Positions 27,823-36,306 of a DNA stretch of 64,000 bases are shown one piece after another. Positions within the stretch are counted from its first letter, which is position 1, and each line of letters starts with the position of its first letter. The stretch spans positions 62,001 to 126,000 of the forward strand of contig NZ_JACWMY010000009.1 in assembly GCF_014773265.1 (NCBI RefSeq), given 5' to 3'. Position numbers and translations under genes: made by a program. The DNA comes from Mucilaginibacter pankratovii (GTDB lineage Bacteria > Bacteroidota > Bacteroidia > Sphingobacteriales > Sphingobacteriaceae). The notes under the pieces were generated by a model that saw only the letters and a list, made by a program, of their open reading frames with translations, did no database searches and had not been told where the DNA came from.

Positions 27823-29757
27823 TTAATTGATTTTCTTTTCTAACTGTTCAATCTGGGCTGCAAAGTAAAGCTTTTTTTCCGGAATTTTCAACATCAAATT
27901 TTTATAAGTAGCTATCGCTTTATGGTATAGCATCTGGTCGCCATAAATGCGGGCAAGTGTTTCTGTCACCATAGCATCCTGGTCTTCCGAACTTTTCTTG
28001 GCTTTGTTCTCGTTATCCAGCTTATCTGCCGATAATGGTTTAATCTGCGGGTCGGTATGGATAAAGCGCTCGATAATGATATCCTCTTTTTTGTTATGGT
28101 CAAACTCTATCTGCGGCGGCGCTATTTCGCCTATGCCGCTAACCGATGTAAGATTGAAGATATTGGTGTAATACTGCTGCTGCAGCTCATCCGGGGCGTT
28201 ATTTTTAGTGTCATTAGCGGATAGCGCAGGTTGCTGAAGTTCCGAGCGTACAGGCTCTGCATAAGGTTGATTAACCCCCGCGTGTTCCTTCCGGGTTTTA
28301 TCAAGCCACCACATAAAGCTGTAGGGCAGGGTGTCATCATTATATTTTGATATGATATCCGGTTCTTTGGCAGCCTCGGTAATTTGCGGCAGCGACTGCG
28401 GTTCGGGCGCAACCGGAAGTTCGGCCGCTGGTTGCGCTTGCGGTACAGTTGTTTCGGCAACAGGTTCGGTACCGGTTGCACCTGCACGTAACTCATCCAG
28501 TTTTTTATCGAAGGATAAATAGTCGGTAGCGGCTATGTTGCCGTAGATCAGTTTCTCGGTTTCGTCGTCTATATAAGTTTGTTGTACGTTAGTGGCTTCT
28601 TCGTCCGGTTCGGCGGCTTCTGCAGGTGCCGCTTCGGTATCCTCGGCAAACTTGTTACCAAGGCTTTCTACGCCTATATCATCAATGCTTACTATCTCGT
28701 CGTAAACCTCATCCTCAATGTCATCCTGTCTATGAAAAACATTTTCCGGGCGATAGTAACTTTCGAATGAAGATACTTCCGCCGGTTCGGTTGATCCAGG
28801 CGCTTCGGCCTCATTAACTGCATGCTGTTCAAACGCCGAAAGCGAATGGTCGTAGGTTTCTATCTGGGGTTCTTCCGGGGCAACAGCAACAACTGGTTCT
28901 GTTGCCTGTTCGGCTTGTGCTTCGGGCGCTTTTTCAGCCTCCGGTTCAGGAGCCTTCTCGGGTTCCGGCTCGGGTAAAGTTTCAACAACGGGCTCCTCTA
29001 CTTTTTCAGCTTCGGGCTCTGATACGGCTATTTCTTCCGCGTCATCTAATTTCGATAGGTCCCATGGATTAGCGAATGCATCCTCATCGTCATCATCAGA
29101 TGCGGGTGAATGATAAACAGGTTCGGGTTGCAAAACTTGCTGATCGTATGTTTGCTCTGCCTGTGGCACCGGTACCGGCGGGGGCGTGTCGTAAGTAGGC
29201 TCGTCCTGTACTTCGGGCTCCGGTGTTTGGTGAGCGGGTTCTGCTGTAAAATCTTCGGTTGGTATGGCAAAAGTTTTTTCCTCTTCCTGCACAGGCTGTA
29301 ATTCCTGCTCGTCTTGTTCGGGGGCAAATACCTCGGTTGGTGCAAAGTTATCTACAGGCGGGGCGATGTTTTGCGCTACCAAGCTTTCGGCTTCGGCAAC
29401 CGGTGCATCGCTTATCACTTCGGCAGCCTCGGCAGCAGCGCCAATGTTAAAGTAGTTTTCGGGTTCGGAAGCCTGGCCGCCGTTGGATGCTTTGTTCACC
29501 CTGTCGCGCGATACGGGAAGTAAGCCATCCGGATCGTGCATGAGTTTATGAAGCGCTTTTGGGCTAAAATAGGCCGCGGCTTTGCGGATATCCGGCGTTT
29601 GCAGCGCGCGCGCATACATCACCTGCAGTAACCCGCTCTGCGGATTATCCTGTACCAGCCGCTCTAAATTATGCTTATATAACTGGCCATTCTCCGCCGG
29701 ATTAGCCAGCAGATCCCACAAAATTTCCTTATGCCTGTTATCTATGTTTTGATCCAC
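27823..29757 (-). CDS. Large acidic Pro/Glu-rich protein of unknown function (lptE-secG linkage)
   Basis: 644 residues with no signal peptide and no membrane helix. The N-terminal about 90 residues form a helical domain (NRHKEILWDLLANPAENGQL, QVMYARALQTPDIRKAAAYF). The middle (about 110-480) is low-complexity, rich in Glu, Pro, Ala and Gln, and probably disordered. The C-terminus (about 590-644) is TPR-like: LARIYGDQMLYHKAIATYKN then LMLKIPEKKLYFAAQI. The two helical ends joined by a long acidic linker suggest a cytoplasmic scaffold. It lies 21 bp downstream of lptE and just before secG. I do not recognise a family with known function. Confidence 0.75.
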   Translation of the reverse strand: MDQNIDNRHKEILWDLLANPAENGQLYKHNLERLVQDNPQSGLLQVMYARALQTPDIRKAAAYFSPKALHKLMHDPDGLLPVSRDRVNKASNGGQASEPENYFNIGAAAEAAEVISDAPVAEAESLVAQNIAPPVDNFAPTEVFAPEQDEQELQPVQEEEKTFAIPTEDFTAEPAHQTPEPEVQDEPTYDTPPPVPVPQAEQTYDQQVLQPEPVYHSPASDDDDEDAFANPWDLSKLDDAEEIAVSEPEAEKVEEPVVETLPEPEPEKAPEPEAEKAPEAQAEQATEPVVAVAPEEPQIETYDHSLSAFEQHAVNEAEAPGSTEPAEVSSFESYYRPENVFHRQDDIEDEVYDEIVSIDDIGVESLGNKFAEDTEAAPAEAAEPDEEATNVQQTYIDDETEKLIYGNIAATDYLSFDKKLDELRAGATGTEPVAETTVPQAQPAAELPVAPEPQSLPQITEAAKEPDIISKYNDDTLPYSFMWWLDKTRKEHAGVNQPYAEPVRSELQQPALSANDTKNNAPDELQQQYYTNIFNLTSVSGIGEIAPPQIEFDHNKKEDIIIERFIHTDPQIKPLSADKLDNENKAKKSSEDQDAMVTETLARIYGDQMLYHKAIATYKNLMLKIPEKKLYFAAQIEQLEKKIN

Positions 29758-29778
29758 GTGGTTAAAACTACAAATTGC

Positions 29779-30291
29779 CTACCAATTATTGAAAGCCTTA
29801 TTAAAAATATCGTCGGTTAACTGTTTATTAATATCCTGTATCAATTGTTGCTCCTGCGAAGAAATATCGCCGGTAAAATCTTTCGATTTGGTGAACGACT
29901 CGTCAAAACTAAGCTTTTTATAGGTAAACTTAACGCTAACAGTAATGGTTAAACGGCTTGCACCGGCAATGGGGGCGGTATTATTGTTGGTGGCCTGCAC
30001 GGATATAGGCGCATAACTGTAACCTGTAATAGCGCCCGACATCATGGCATCCGCCTCGCCACCTCTAACAATGCTCAAGTTGGTTTGTGTGCGGATACGG
30101 TTCTTCAATGCCTCGGTAAAATCCTGACTGAGCGTGTTTATCACCAGCGGAGCAGTGTTTTCAAAATACTGAATGTTGATGGTTTTTAACTCCGGCGGGA
30201 TGGTGGCACTGATTAACGATACCGAACATGAATTGAATAAACAGATTACGGCACCCAGCATAACCGTACTTAAAAATAGCTTTTTGGTCAT
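29779..30291 (-). CDS. lptE: LptE-family LPS-assembly lipoprotein
   Basis: 170 residues. The signal peptide ends in a lipobox, LFNSC (Cys at about 22). The mature part has the Bacteroidota LptE pattern: PPELKTINIQYFENTAPLVI, FTEALKNRIRTQTNLSIV and GEADAMMSGAITGYSYAPISV. LptE plugs the LptD barrel and helps deliver LPS to the outer leaflet. Predicted location: inner face of the outer membrane. It lies 13 bp after the sigma-54 activator gene, so probably one operon. lptD is not in the window. Confidence 0.9.
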   Translation of the reverse strand: MTKKLFLSTVMLGAVICLFNSCSVSLISATIPPELKTINIQYFENTAPLVINTLSQDFTEALKNRIRTQTNLSIVRGGEADAMMSGAITGYSYAPISVQATNNNTAPIAGASRLTITVSVKFTYKKLSFDESFTKSKDFTGDISSQEQQLIQDINKQLTDDIFNKAFNNW

Positions 30292-30304
30292 ATACCTTTG
30301 ATAA

Positions 30305-31555
30305 CTATAAATCTAGCTCTTTTATTTTACGGTACAAGGTTCTTTCTGAGATGCCCAGCTCGTTTGCGGCCAGCTTGCGCTTGCCTTTGTGTTTTTTTAA
30401 CGCCTTGCGGATCAGGTCAGATTCTTTATCTACCAGCGATAGTGATTCCTCTACCTCCTCGGCCTCCTGCGTAATGTTGTAGGCATCAGCATTGTTATTG
30501 CCGATGTTTGTATTCACCGGCTGCTGCAGGGTAAATTGCGCCTCTTTATGGTTGTTTGACGGCAATTCGATATCGCGGTAAAGCTGATTTAGGGTTTGCG
30601 AATGGTTTTGGTACGTGGTGCTCACCCCGCCGTGCTCAATGATATCGGCAACAAGCTTTTTCAGCTCCACCATATCGCGCTTCATATCAAACAGTACTTT
30701 GTACAGGATATCGCGCTCAGAGAAATCTTCTTTGGGCTGGTTATCCAGGCGCATAGGTAAATTACTGCGGCTTGTTTCGTGCGGGATATAAGTAAGCAGG
30801 GTAGCGGCAGTGATCACCCGGTCGCGCTCTAAAACAGCCAGTTGCTCGGCCATATTCTTCAGCTGGCGAACGTTACCCGGCCAGGTATAGTTGATCAAAA
30901 CCTGCTGCGCATCCTCATCCAGCTGGATAGGCGGCGTGCGGTATTTATCGGTAAAATCTGATGTGAATTTGCGGAACAGCAGGAAAATGTCTTCCTTCCT
31001 GTCGCGCAATGGCGGTATCCTCAGCGGTACGGTGTTTAAGCGGTAGTAAAGATCCTCGCGGAACTTACCGGCCTTAACGGCATCGTATACATCCACATTG
31101 GTAGCGGCTATAACACGCACGTTGGTTTTCTCTACCTTAGATGAACCTACGCGGATGTATTGCCCCGATTCCAAAACACGCAACAAACGCGCCTGGGTGC
31201 CCAAGGGCATCTCGGCAATCTCATCCAAAAAGATGGTGCCTCCGTTAACGGTTTCAAAGTAACCTTTACGTTCGCCAACGGCGCCGGTGTAAGCGCCTTT
31301 TTCGTGCCCGAAGAGTTCCGAATCTATAGTGCCCTCCGGTATGGCCCCGCAATTAACCGCGATGAACGGCCCATGCTTACGCGGACTCATCTGGTGGATG
31401 ATATGTGAGAACACCTCCTTACCACTCCCGCTTTCGCCGGTAATGAGTACCGAAATATCCGTAGGAGATACCTGGTTAGCTATATTGATTGCCCGGGTAA
31501 GCAATGGCGAATTGCCAATGATACCGAAGCGTTGTTTGATTTCTTGTATTTCCAT
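30305..31555 (-). CDS. Sigma-54 interaction domain transcriptional activator
   Basis: About 416 residues from ATG 31555 (MEIQEIKQRFGIIGNSPLL). The AAA+ domain has GESGSGKE (Walker A), the GAYTGA loop that contacts sigma-54, GGTIFLDEIAEMP (Walker B) and the arginine finger region. There is no receiver or GAF domain at the N-terminus. A linker (about 270-370) leads to a Fis-type HTH (KGKRKLAANELGISERTLYR). It activates RpoN promoters; targets are unknown. Upstream TTG 31579 and ATG 31564 are alternatives, but the sequence there belongs to an A/T-rich inverted repeat. It heads the run lptE, acidic protein, secG. Confidence 0.93.
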   Translation of the reverse strand: MEIQEIKQRFGIIGNSPLLTRAINIANQVSPTDISVLITGESGSGKEVFSHIIHQMSPRKHGPFIAVNCGAIPEGTIDSELFGHEKGAYTGAVGERKGYFETVNGGTIFLDEIAEMPLGTQARLLRVLESGQYIRVGSSKVEKTNVRVIAATNVDVYDAVKAGKFREDLYYRLNTVPLRIPPLRDRKEDIFLLFRKFTSDFTDKYRTPPIQLDEDAQQVLINYTWPGNVRQLKNMAEQLAVLERDRVITAATLLTYIPHETSRSNLPMRLDNQPKEDFSERDILYKVLFDMKRDMVELKKLVADIIEHGGVSTTYQNHSQTLNQLYRDIELPSNNHKEAQFTLQQPVNTNIGNNNADAYNITQEAEEVEESLSLVDKESDLIRKALKKHKGKRKLAANELGISERTLYRKIKELDL

Positions 31556-31578
31556 TTGTTCCATTTGAAAATTTGGCA

Positions 31579-31620
31579 ATTTGAAAATTTGAAGATGCGC
31601 TCATTTTCAAATTTTCAAAT
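31579..31620. repeat. AATTTGAAAATTTG inverted repeat
   Basis: A 14-bp perfect inverted repeat (31579-31592 with 31607-31620) in the 72-bp spacer between miaB and the sigma-54 activator gene. The motif ATTTGAAAATTTG is also partly repeated at 31563-31575. It could act as a hairpin in the miaB 3' end, but no T run follows on the minus strand. Confidence 0.6.
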
Positions 31621-31627
31621 CCTCAAA

Positions 31628-33085
31628 TTAATCAATTATTCTTCCTATCAACGTTGCCGATGTAGTTCTCTCCACCAATACATTTGCGTACTGGCCTGGT
31701 TTGTAGCCTTCTGTTACCGGGAATATCACCATGGCGTTCTGGTCGCTGCGGCCGCAATAATCATTGTTCGATTTTTTGGAGAAGCCTTCAATCAGCACCT
31801 TCTCTACCCTGCCCAAACGTGCCTGCATGCGGTAGAATGAATATTGCTGCTGCTTGGCTACGATCTCGGCCAGGCGCGCTTGTTTAACAACCTCGGGTAT
31901 ATCGTCAGCATAGCGCTTGGCGGCTAAAGTGCCCGGGCGCTCGCTGTATTTAAACATGTAGGCGAAATCGTATTTCACATAATCCATCATGCTTACGCTG
32001 TCGTTATGCTCCTCATCTGTTTCGGTGCAAAAGCCGGTGATCATATCGGTAGAGATGGCACACTCGGGGATAATGCGGCGGATGGCGTCAATACGGTTGA
32101 TATACCAGTCGCGGTCGTACGTGCGGTTCATCAGCTCTAATATGCGGCTGTTACCGCTTTGTACCGGCAGATGGATGTAGTTGCAAATGTTATCGTATTT
32201 GGCAATGGTGTATAGCACCTCGTCGGTAATATCCTTTGGATGCGAGGTGGAGAAGCGAACCCGCAATTCGGGGCTAACTAAGGCAACCATTTCTAAGAGG
32301 TTGGCGAAGTTTACTATTTTCACTTCATCGCCAACTGCCAACTGCTCACCGCCATCTGCCAACTGACCACTCCACTTATACGAATCAACATTCTGCCCAA
32401 GCAAAGTAACCTCACGGTAACCCTGGTTAAACAGATCGGTACATTCTGCTACGATTGAAACCGCATCGCGGCTGCGCTCGCGGCCGCGGGTAAACGGTAC
32501 CACGCAGAACGAACACATATTATCGCAGCCACGCATAATAGATACAAAGGCGTTGATGCCGTTGCTGTTTAAACGTACAGGGCTGATATCGGCATAGGTT
32601 TCTTCGCGACTAAGCAATACGTTCACCGCACGCTGGCCGCCATCTACCTGTTCTATCAGATTTGGCAGGTCGCGGTAAGCATCGGGGCCTACAACTACGT
32701 CTACCAGTTTTTCTTCTTCTAAAAATTTGGCTTTTAAGCGCTCGGCCATGCAGCCCAACACACCAACCACCATACCCGGGTTTTTAAATTTGGCACCCGC
32801 AAATTCTTTGAGGCGGTTACGCACGCGCACTTCCGCGTTTTCGCGGATAGAGCAGGTATTGATAAACACTACATCGGCGTTGTTAAAATCGCTGGTGGTT
32901 TCAAACCCGCTATCGGCCAGTATCGAAGCTACTATCTCGCTGTCGGAAAAATTCATGGCGCAGCCATAACTTTCTATATAAAGTTTACGCCCGTTATTTT
33001 TACCCACAACAGGTTCTAATAACAAAGCCTCACCCTGCCTGCTCTCATCATGCGCCTTATCCGGAATAAGCAAATCCATCGTCAT
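31628..33085 (-). CDS. miaB: tRNA-2-methylthio-N6-dimethylallyladenosine synthase MiaB
   Basis: Radical-SAM methylthiotransferase that modifies A37 of tRNAs. The N-terminal cluster cysteines are in YGCAMN, NTCS and LGCMAE; the radical-SAM CxxxCxxC is CDNMCSFC. A TRAM domain closes the protein. Upstream reading frame to 33325 is not used: the family starts at MDLLIPDKAHDESRQGE, and the AsmA-like gene starts divergently at 33228. ATG 33079 is an equal alternative. Odd: between VDSYKW and VNFANLL sits SGQLADGGEQLAVGDEVKI, encoded by an imperfect 7-bp repeat (32330-32377) and longer than I expect for the family. Confidence 0.95.
   Translation of the reverse strand: MTMDLLIPDKAHDESRQGEALLLEPVVGKNNGRKLYIESYGCAMNFSDSEIVASILADSGFETTSDFNNADVVFINTCSIRENAEVRVRNRLKEFAGAKFKNPGMVVGVLGCMAERLKAKFLEEEKLVDVVVGPDAYRDLPNLIEQVDGGQRAVNVLLSREETYADISPVRLNSNGINAFVSIMRGCDNMCSFCVVPFTRGRERSRDAVSIVAECTDLFNQGYREVTLLGQNVDSYKWSGQLADGGEQLAVGDEVKIVNFANLLEMVALVSPELRVRFSTSHPKDITDEVLYTIAKYDNICNYIHLPVQSGNSRILELMNRTYDRDWYINRIDAIRRIIPECAISTDMITGFCTETDEEHNDSVSMMDYVKYDFAYMFKYSERPGTLAAKRYADDIPEVVKQARLAEIVAKQQQYSFYRMQARLGRVEKVLIEGFSKKSNNDYCGRSDQNAMVIFPVTEGYKPGQYANVLVERTTSATLIGRIID
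32330..32377. repeat. Imperfect heptanucleotide repeat inside miaB
   Basis: On the plus strand: CCAACTG CCAACTG, then CTCACCG, CCATCTG, CCAACTG, ACCACTC in unbroken register. It keeps the miaB frame open and encodes GQLADGGEQLAVG. Similar CACT/CACC-rich stretches occur in spacers at about 14098 and 35034. Confidence 0.7.
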
Positions 33086-33102
33086 TATAAAAAATTGAAC
33101 CG

Positions 33103-33136
33103 CAAAAATACAAAATTTTATATAATGATGTGACAA
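33103..33136 (-). promoter_or_regulatory. Candidate promoter of miaB
   Basis: On the minus strand TTG (33136-33134) and TATTTTTG (33110-33103) match the -33/-7 pattern of Bacteroidota primary sigma, with 23 bp between. The -7 box ends 17 bp before ATG 33085. Confidence 0.45.
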
Positions 33137-33227
33137 TTTGTCAGCGACTAACAAAATGAATATTTTGTTGTTAAAACAAAGCCCTTTACAGGGGCTCATC
33201 ATTCGGCATAAATAAATTACCCTATAA

Positions 33228-35033
33228 ATGGCGTTTAAATTTCTACAGCACCGCTGGCAAAAAATAACCCTCATCGTAGTGCTTGCATTACTGGGGCTTA
33301 CATTAATAATTGCCTTGTTCGCCAACAGTTACTTCGCGCCAAAATTATCTGATAAGATTAAAAGCCAGGTTTTAAAAAGCAGCGACAGCCTGTACCGCAT
33401 AGATATCGGCAATACCGAACTGCATATTTTAAAGGGACAAGCCACGCTGTACGATATTAAGCTCAGCGTTGATACCGCCGTGTATAACCTGAAGAAAAAG
33501 CAGGGGACAGCGCCCAATAACTTGTACGAACTGCAGGTAAAACGACTGGTGGTATCGCATATGCAGTTGCTTACGCTGTACTTTAAAAAGAAGCTGAATG
33601 TTGGCCGTATTACCCTGAACGCGCCGGACGTGGAAGTTAGCTATCACCCGAACCAAAAGCCCGATACTTCGAAAAAAGATAAGCGCACCCTTTGGCAAAA
33701 GATCTCTAATTCGCTGGAGCTGATCAAGGTAGACGAGATCTATCTGAATGATGTGAAACTGAAATATAAAAACTACACCGGGCCAAAGGTTGCTGTGTCG
33801 CAATTAAAAGAATTAAACCTGAAAGCCACTAATCTGCTGATAGATTCGGCTACGCAAAAGGATACCTCGCGCTTTTTGTTTTGTAAGGACGTAAGGACAG
33901 AGCTATACAACTACAGCAGTAAATCGGCAGATGGTTTATATAACTTTAAAGTAAGATCGGTAAAGCTTTCTACTCAAACGCGCCGCCTGATTGTAACCGG
34001 TGTTAACCTGCAGCCTGTTGACCACGTAACATTTTTTAATAAGGTTAAAGACGACCGCTTTACATTCCGTGTTGATTCAGTCGTTTTCAACAGATTTGAT
34101 TACATGAACTACCAAAAAAGCCAGGACCTGGATGTGGCGAGGCTTGCTATGTACAAAGGCTTTTTTGAAGTGTACAGCAATTACAATGGTAAGCTGCAAA
34201 CCACCGACCGACTGGTTACCTTCCCCAATTGGGCCATCCGCAATGCAGTTAAGGCAAAGTTTAATATCGATACGCTCGATCTGAAACGCTTTGCCGTAAC
34301 CTACAGGCAACTCAATAAAAAGTCGATGAAAACAGGGATGATATTTTTTGATAACATTAATGCCCGCCTGTTAAACCTTACCAATGGGAAAGAACTGCTG
34401 CAAAAAAACAACATCGCTACTGCCGGTCTTACCAGCTATTTTATGGGGAAGGGCAAGCTTAACCTATCCTTCAATTTTAATTTGACCGACCCGGCTTACG
34501 GTTACAGCTACAAAGGCCACTTGGGGCCTATGGATATTGCGGAAGTGAACCCGGCAACCATGCCGCTATCCTTGGTGAAGATCACATCCGGCAGGGTAAA
34601 AAGCCTGGATTTTAACGTCCACAGCACGCAAAAAACCTCTACGGGCACGGTATCATTTTTATACAGTAACCTGCAGGTAGATGTGCTGCGGAAGGATTAT
34701 ACCAAAAAATCCGTCATCACTACGCTGGCAAACGCCTTTATCATTAAGCACGATAACCCGGACGATGGCAGCAACGCGCCGCGCTCGGCAAAGGTGGCGT
34801 TCATCCGGCCCGCAAATTTCCCCTTCTTTAAAACGGTATGGCAAACTATCCTCAGCGGTATAAAGCCCTGCGCCGGCGTAGGCAAAGCCCAGGAAGAAAA
34901 ATTCAAAAAGCAAAGTGCCGACGATGCCAAAAAAGAACAGGAAGACCTGCTGAAGGACGCCAAAAAGAAGAAAGAGGCAGAGGACAAAAAGTTTAAGGAA
35001 GCCTTGAAGAAGAAGAAAGAGGGGAAGGGGTAG
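33228..35033 (+). CDS. AsmA-like membrane-anchored protein with charged coiled tail
   Basis: 601 residues. A cytoplasmic stub and one helix (about 13-33, ITLIVVLALLGLTLIIALFA) are followed by a long beta-rich domain. Repeats such as LQVKRLVVSHMQLLTLYFKK and NVGRITLNAPDVEV resemble AsmA/DUF748-like proteins, which form hydrophobic grooves for lipid transport between membranes. The last about 45 residues (557-601) are Lys/Glu-rich coiled coil ending KKKKEGKG, which would be periplasmic if the topology is N-in. Family placement is by pattern only. It is divergent from miaB, and no partner gene is next to it. Confidence 0.6.
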   Translation: MAFKFLQHRWQKITLIVVLALLGLTLIIALFANSYFAPKLSDKIKSQVLKSSDSLYRIDIGNTELHILKGQATLYDIKLSVDTAVYNLKKKQGTAPNNLYELQVKRLVVSHMQLLTLYFKKKLNVGRITLNAPDVEVSYHPNQKPDTSKKDKRTLWQKISNSLELIKVDEIYLNDVKLKYKNYTGPKVAVSQLKELNLKATNLLIDSATQKDTSRFLFCKDVRTELYNYSSKSADGLYNFKVRSVKLSTQTRRLIVTGVNLQPVDHVTFFNKVKDDRFTFRVDSVVFNRFDYMNYQKSQDLDVARLAMYKGFFEVYSNYNGKLQTTDRLVTFPNWAIRNAVKAKFNIDTLDLKRFAVTYRQLNKKSMKTGMIFFDNINARLLNLTNGKELLQKNNIATAGLTSYFMGKGKLNLSFNFNLTDPAYGYSYKGHLGPMDIAEVNPATMPLSLVKITSGRVKSLDFNVHSTQKTSTGTVSFLYSNLQVDVLRKDYTKKSVITTLANAFIIKHDNPDDGSNAPRSAKVAFIRPANFPFFKTVWQTILSGIKPCAGVGKAQEEKFKKQSADDAKKEQEDLLKDAKKKKEAEDKKFKEALKKKKEGKG

Positions 35034-35111
35034 GGTGGTGAGTGGAGAGCGGTGAGTTGTCTTTCTTTGGTAACCAAACTTTTTCCTACCTTCCAACTAT
35101 AAACCCATCCC

Positions 35112-35663
35112 ATGAAAACCGAACTCCAAAAAATGCTCGACGGCGAACTCTACGTTGCCGGCGACCAGCAGCTTGTTGAGATGCGTGATAATGCCCGCAA
35201 ACTGATGAGCCAATACAACCAAATGATAGCGGAGCCACTGGAACCGCGTGTTGCCGTGCTGAAGCAGTTGCTGGGCAAATGCAGTACGCTGGATATCCAG
35301 CCACCCTTTTATTGCGATTACGGCACCCACATACAGGTTGGCGAAAACTTCTTCATGAATTTTAATTGCGTGATACTGGATTGCGCCATGGTAACCATCG
35401 GCGATAATGTAATGTGCGGCCCCTATGTGCAAATTTATACGGCTTACCATCCCATAGTTGCTGAAGAACGCATTAAAGGACCGGAACTGGCCGCGCCCAT
35501 CACCATTGGCGATAATGTCTGGCTGGGCGGCGGCGCCATTATTTGTCCGGGTGTAACCATTGGCAGCAACACCACCATTGGTGCGGGCAGCGTGGTAACC
35601 AAAGATATCCCGGCTGGTGTGTTCGCGGCGGGTAACCCATGCAGGGTGATCAGGGCGATATAG
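35112..35663 (+). CDS. Maltose/galactoside O-acetyltransferase family (hexapeptide repeat)
   Basis: 183 residues. The N-terminal Mac domain (KMLDGELYVAGDQQLVEMRD) is followed by a left-handed beta helix: FFMNFNCVILD, GDNVMCGPYVQIYTAYHP and GDNVWLGGGAIICPGVTIGS, then TTIGAGSVVTKDIPAGVFAAGNPCRVIR. The catalytic His is in YTAYHP. It transfers acetyl from acetyl-CoA to a sugar hydroxyl; the substrate cannot be deduced. It stands alone with a CACC/GAGTGG-rich spacer before it. Confidence 0.93.
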   Translation: MKTELQKMLDGELYVAGDQQLVEMRDNARKLMSQYNQMIAEPLEPRVAVLKQLLGKCSTLDIQPPFYCDYGTHIQVGENFFMNFNCVILDCAMVTIGDNVMCGPYVQIYTAYHPIVAEERIKGPELAAPITIGDNVWLGGGAIICPGVTIGSNTTIGAGSVVTKDIPAGVFAAGNPCRVIRAI

Positions 35664-35781
35664 GCCTATAAGAATAATATCGGATGACGAATGTCGAATA
35701 TCGAGCGCCGAAGTTAAGGGAGCGATACTCGGTATTTTAGCCTTATTTATTATCTTGCCGACCTAAATAAAACACCAGCCC

Positions 35782-36249
35782 ATGCAAGAACCCAACGCCT
35801 TAAACCAGGTAGCCGAATTTCATAAAACCTTTAAACACCCCGTGGTAAGCGGCCCGGCCATCCCATCAAAAGAGCGCTGCGCTTTACGCGTTTCGCTGCT
35901 GGCCGAAGAGGTACAGGAGCTGCAGGATGCCATTGCCGATAATAATTTAGTAGAAATTGCCGATGCCCTTTGCGATATCCAATACGTATTGGCAGGTGCC
36001 ATATTAGAGTTTGGCCTGGGCGAAAAATTCAAAACACTGTTCGACGAGGTGCACCGCTCCAACATGAGCAAGGCCTGCAAAACCATAGAAGAAGCCGAGC
36101 AAACCATTGCACATTACCAGGCAAAAGACGGCAGCGAATCGTACCACAAAGAAGAAGATGGGCTGTTTTTGGTTTACCGTAGCAACGATAATAAAACCCT
36201 GAAATCCATCAATTACTCGCCGGCGGATTTGGGTGGGATATTGTTGTAG
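35782..36249 (+). CDS. MazG-like nucleoside triphosphate pyrophosphohydrolase
   Basis: 155 residues. The core ALRVSLLAEEVQELQDAI then NNLVEIADALCDIQYVLAGA carries the E-E-x-x-E and E-x-x-D metal-binding pattern of all-alpha NTP pyrophosphatases. These hydrolyse (d)NTPs, or phosphoribosyl-ATP in HisE. The protein has a C-terminal extension (about 118-155). Substrate unknown; a house-cleaning role is likely. The spacer before it has degenerate TATCGA/GTCGAA repeats (35684-35716). Confidence 0.85.
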   Translation: MQEPNALNQVAEFHKTFKHPVVSGPAIPSKERCALRVSLLAEEVQELQDAIADNNLVEIADALCDIQYVLAGAILEFGLGEKFKTLFDEVHRSNMSKACKTIEEAEQTIAHYQAKDGSESYHKEEDGLFLVYRSNDNKTLKSINYSPADLGGILL

Positions 36250-36306
36250 GTGAGATAGTGGCGAGTGTTTGCAATTCAAGCCCTAATTCCCTAAATTCAC
36301 CTCATC

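Noticed and set aside
33086..33325. N-terminal extension of miaB
   Set aside because: Cys/Ile-rich low-quality sequence not typical of MiaB; overlaps the divergent AsmA-like gene, and the family start is at 33085 or 33079.
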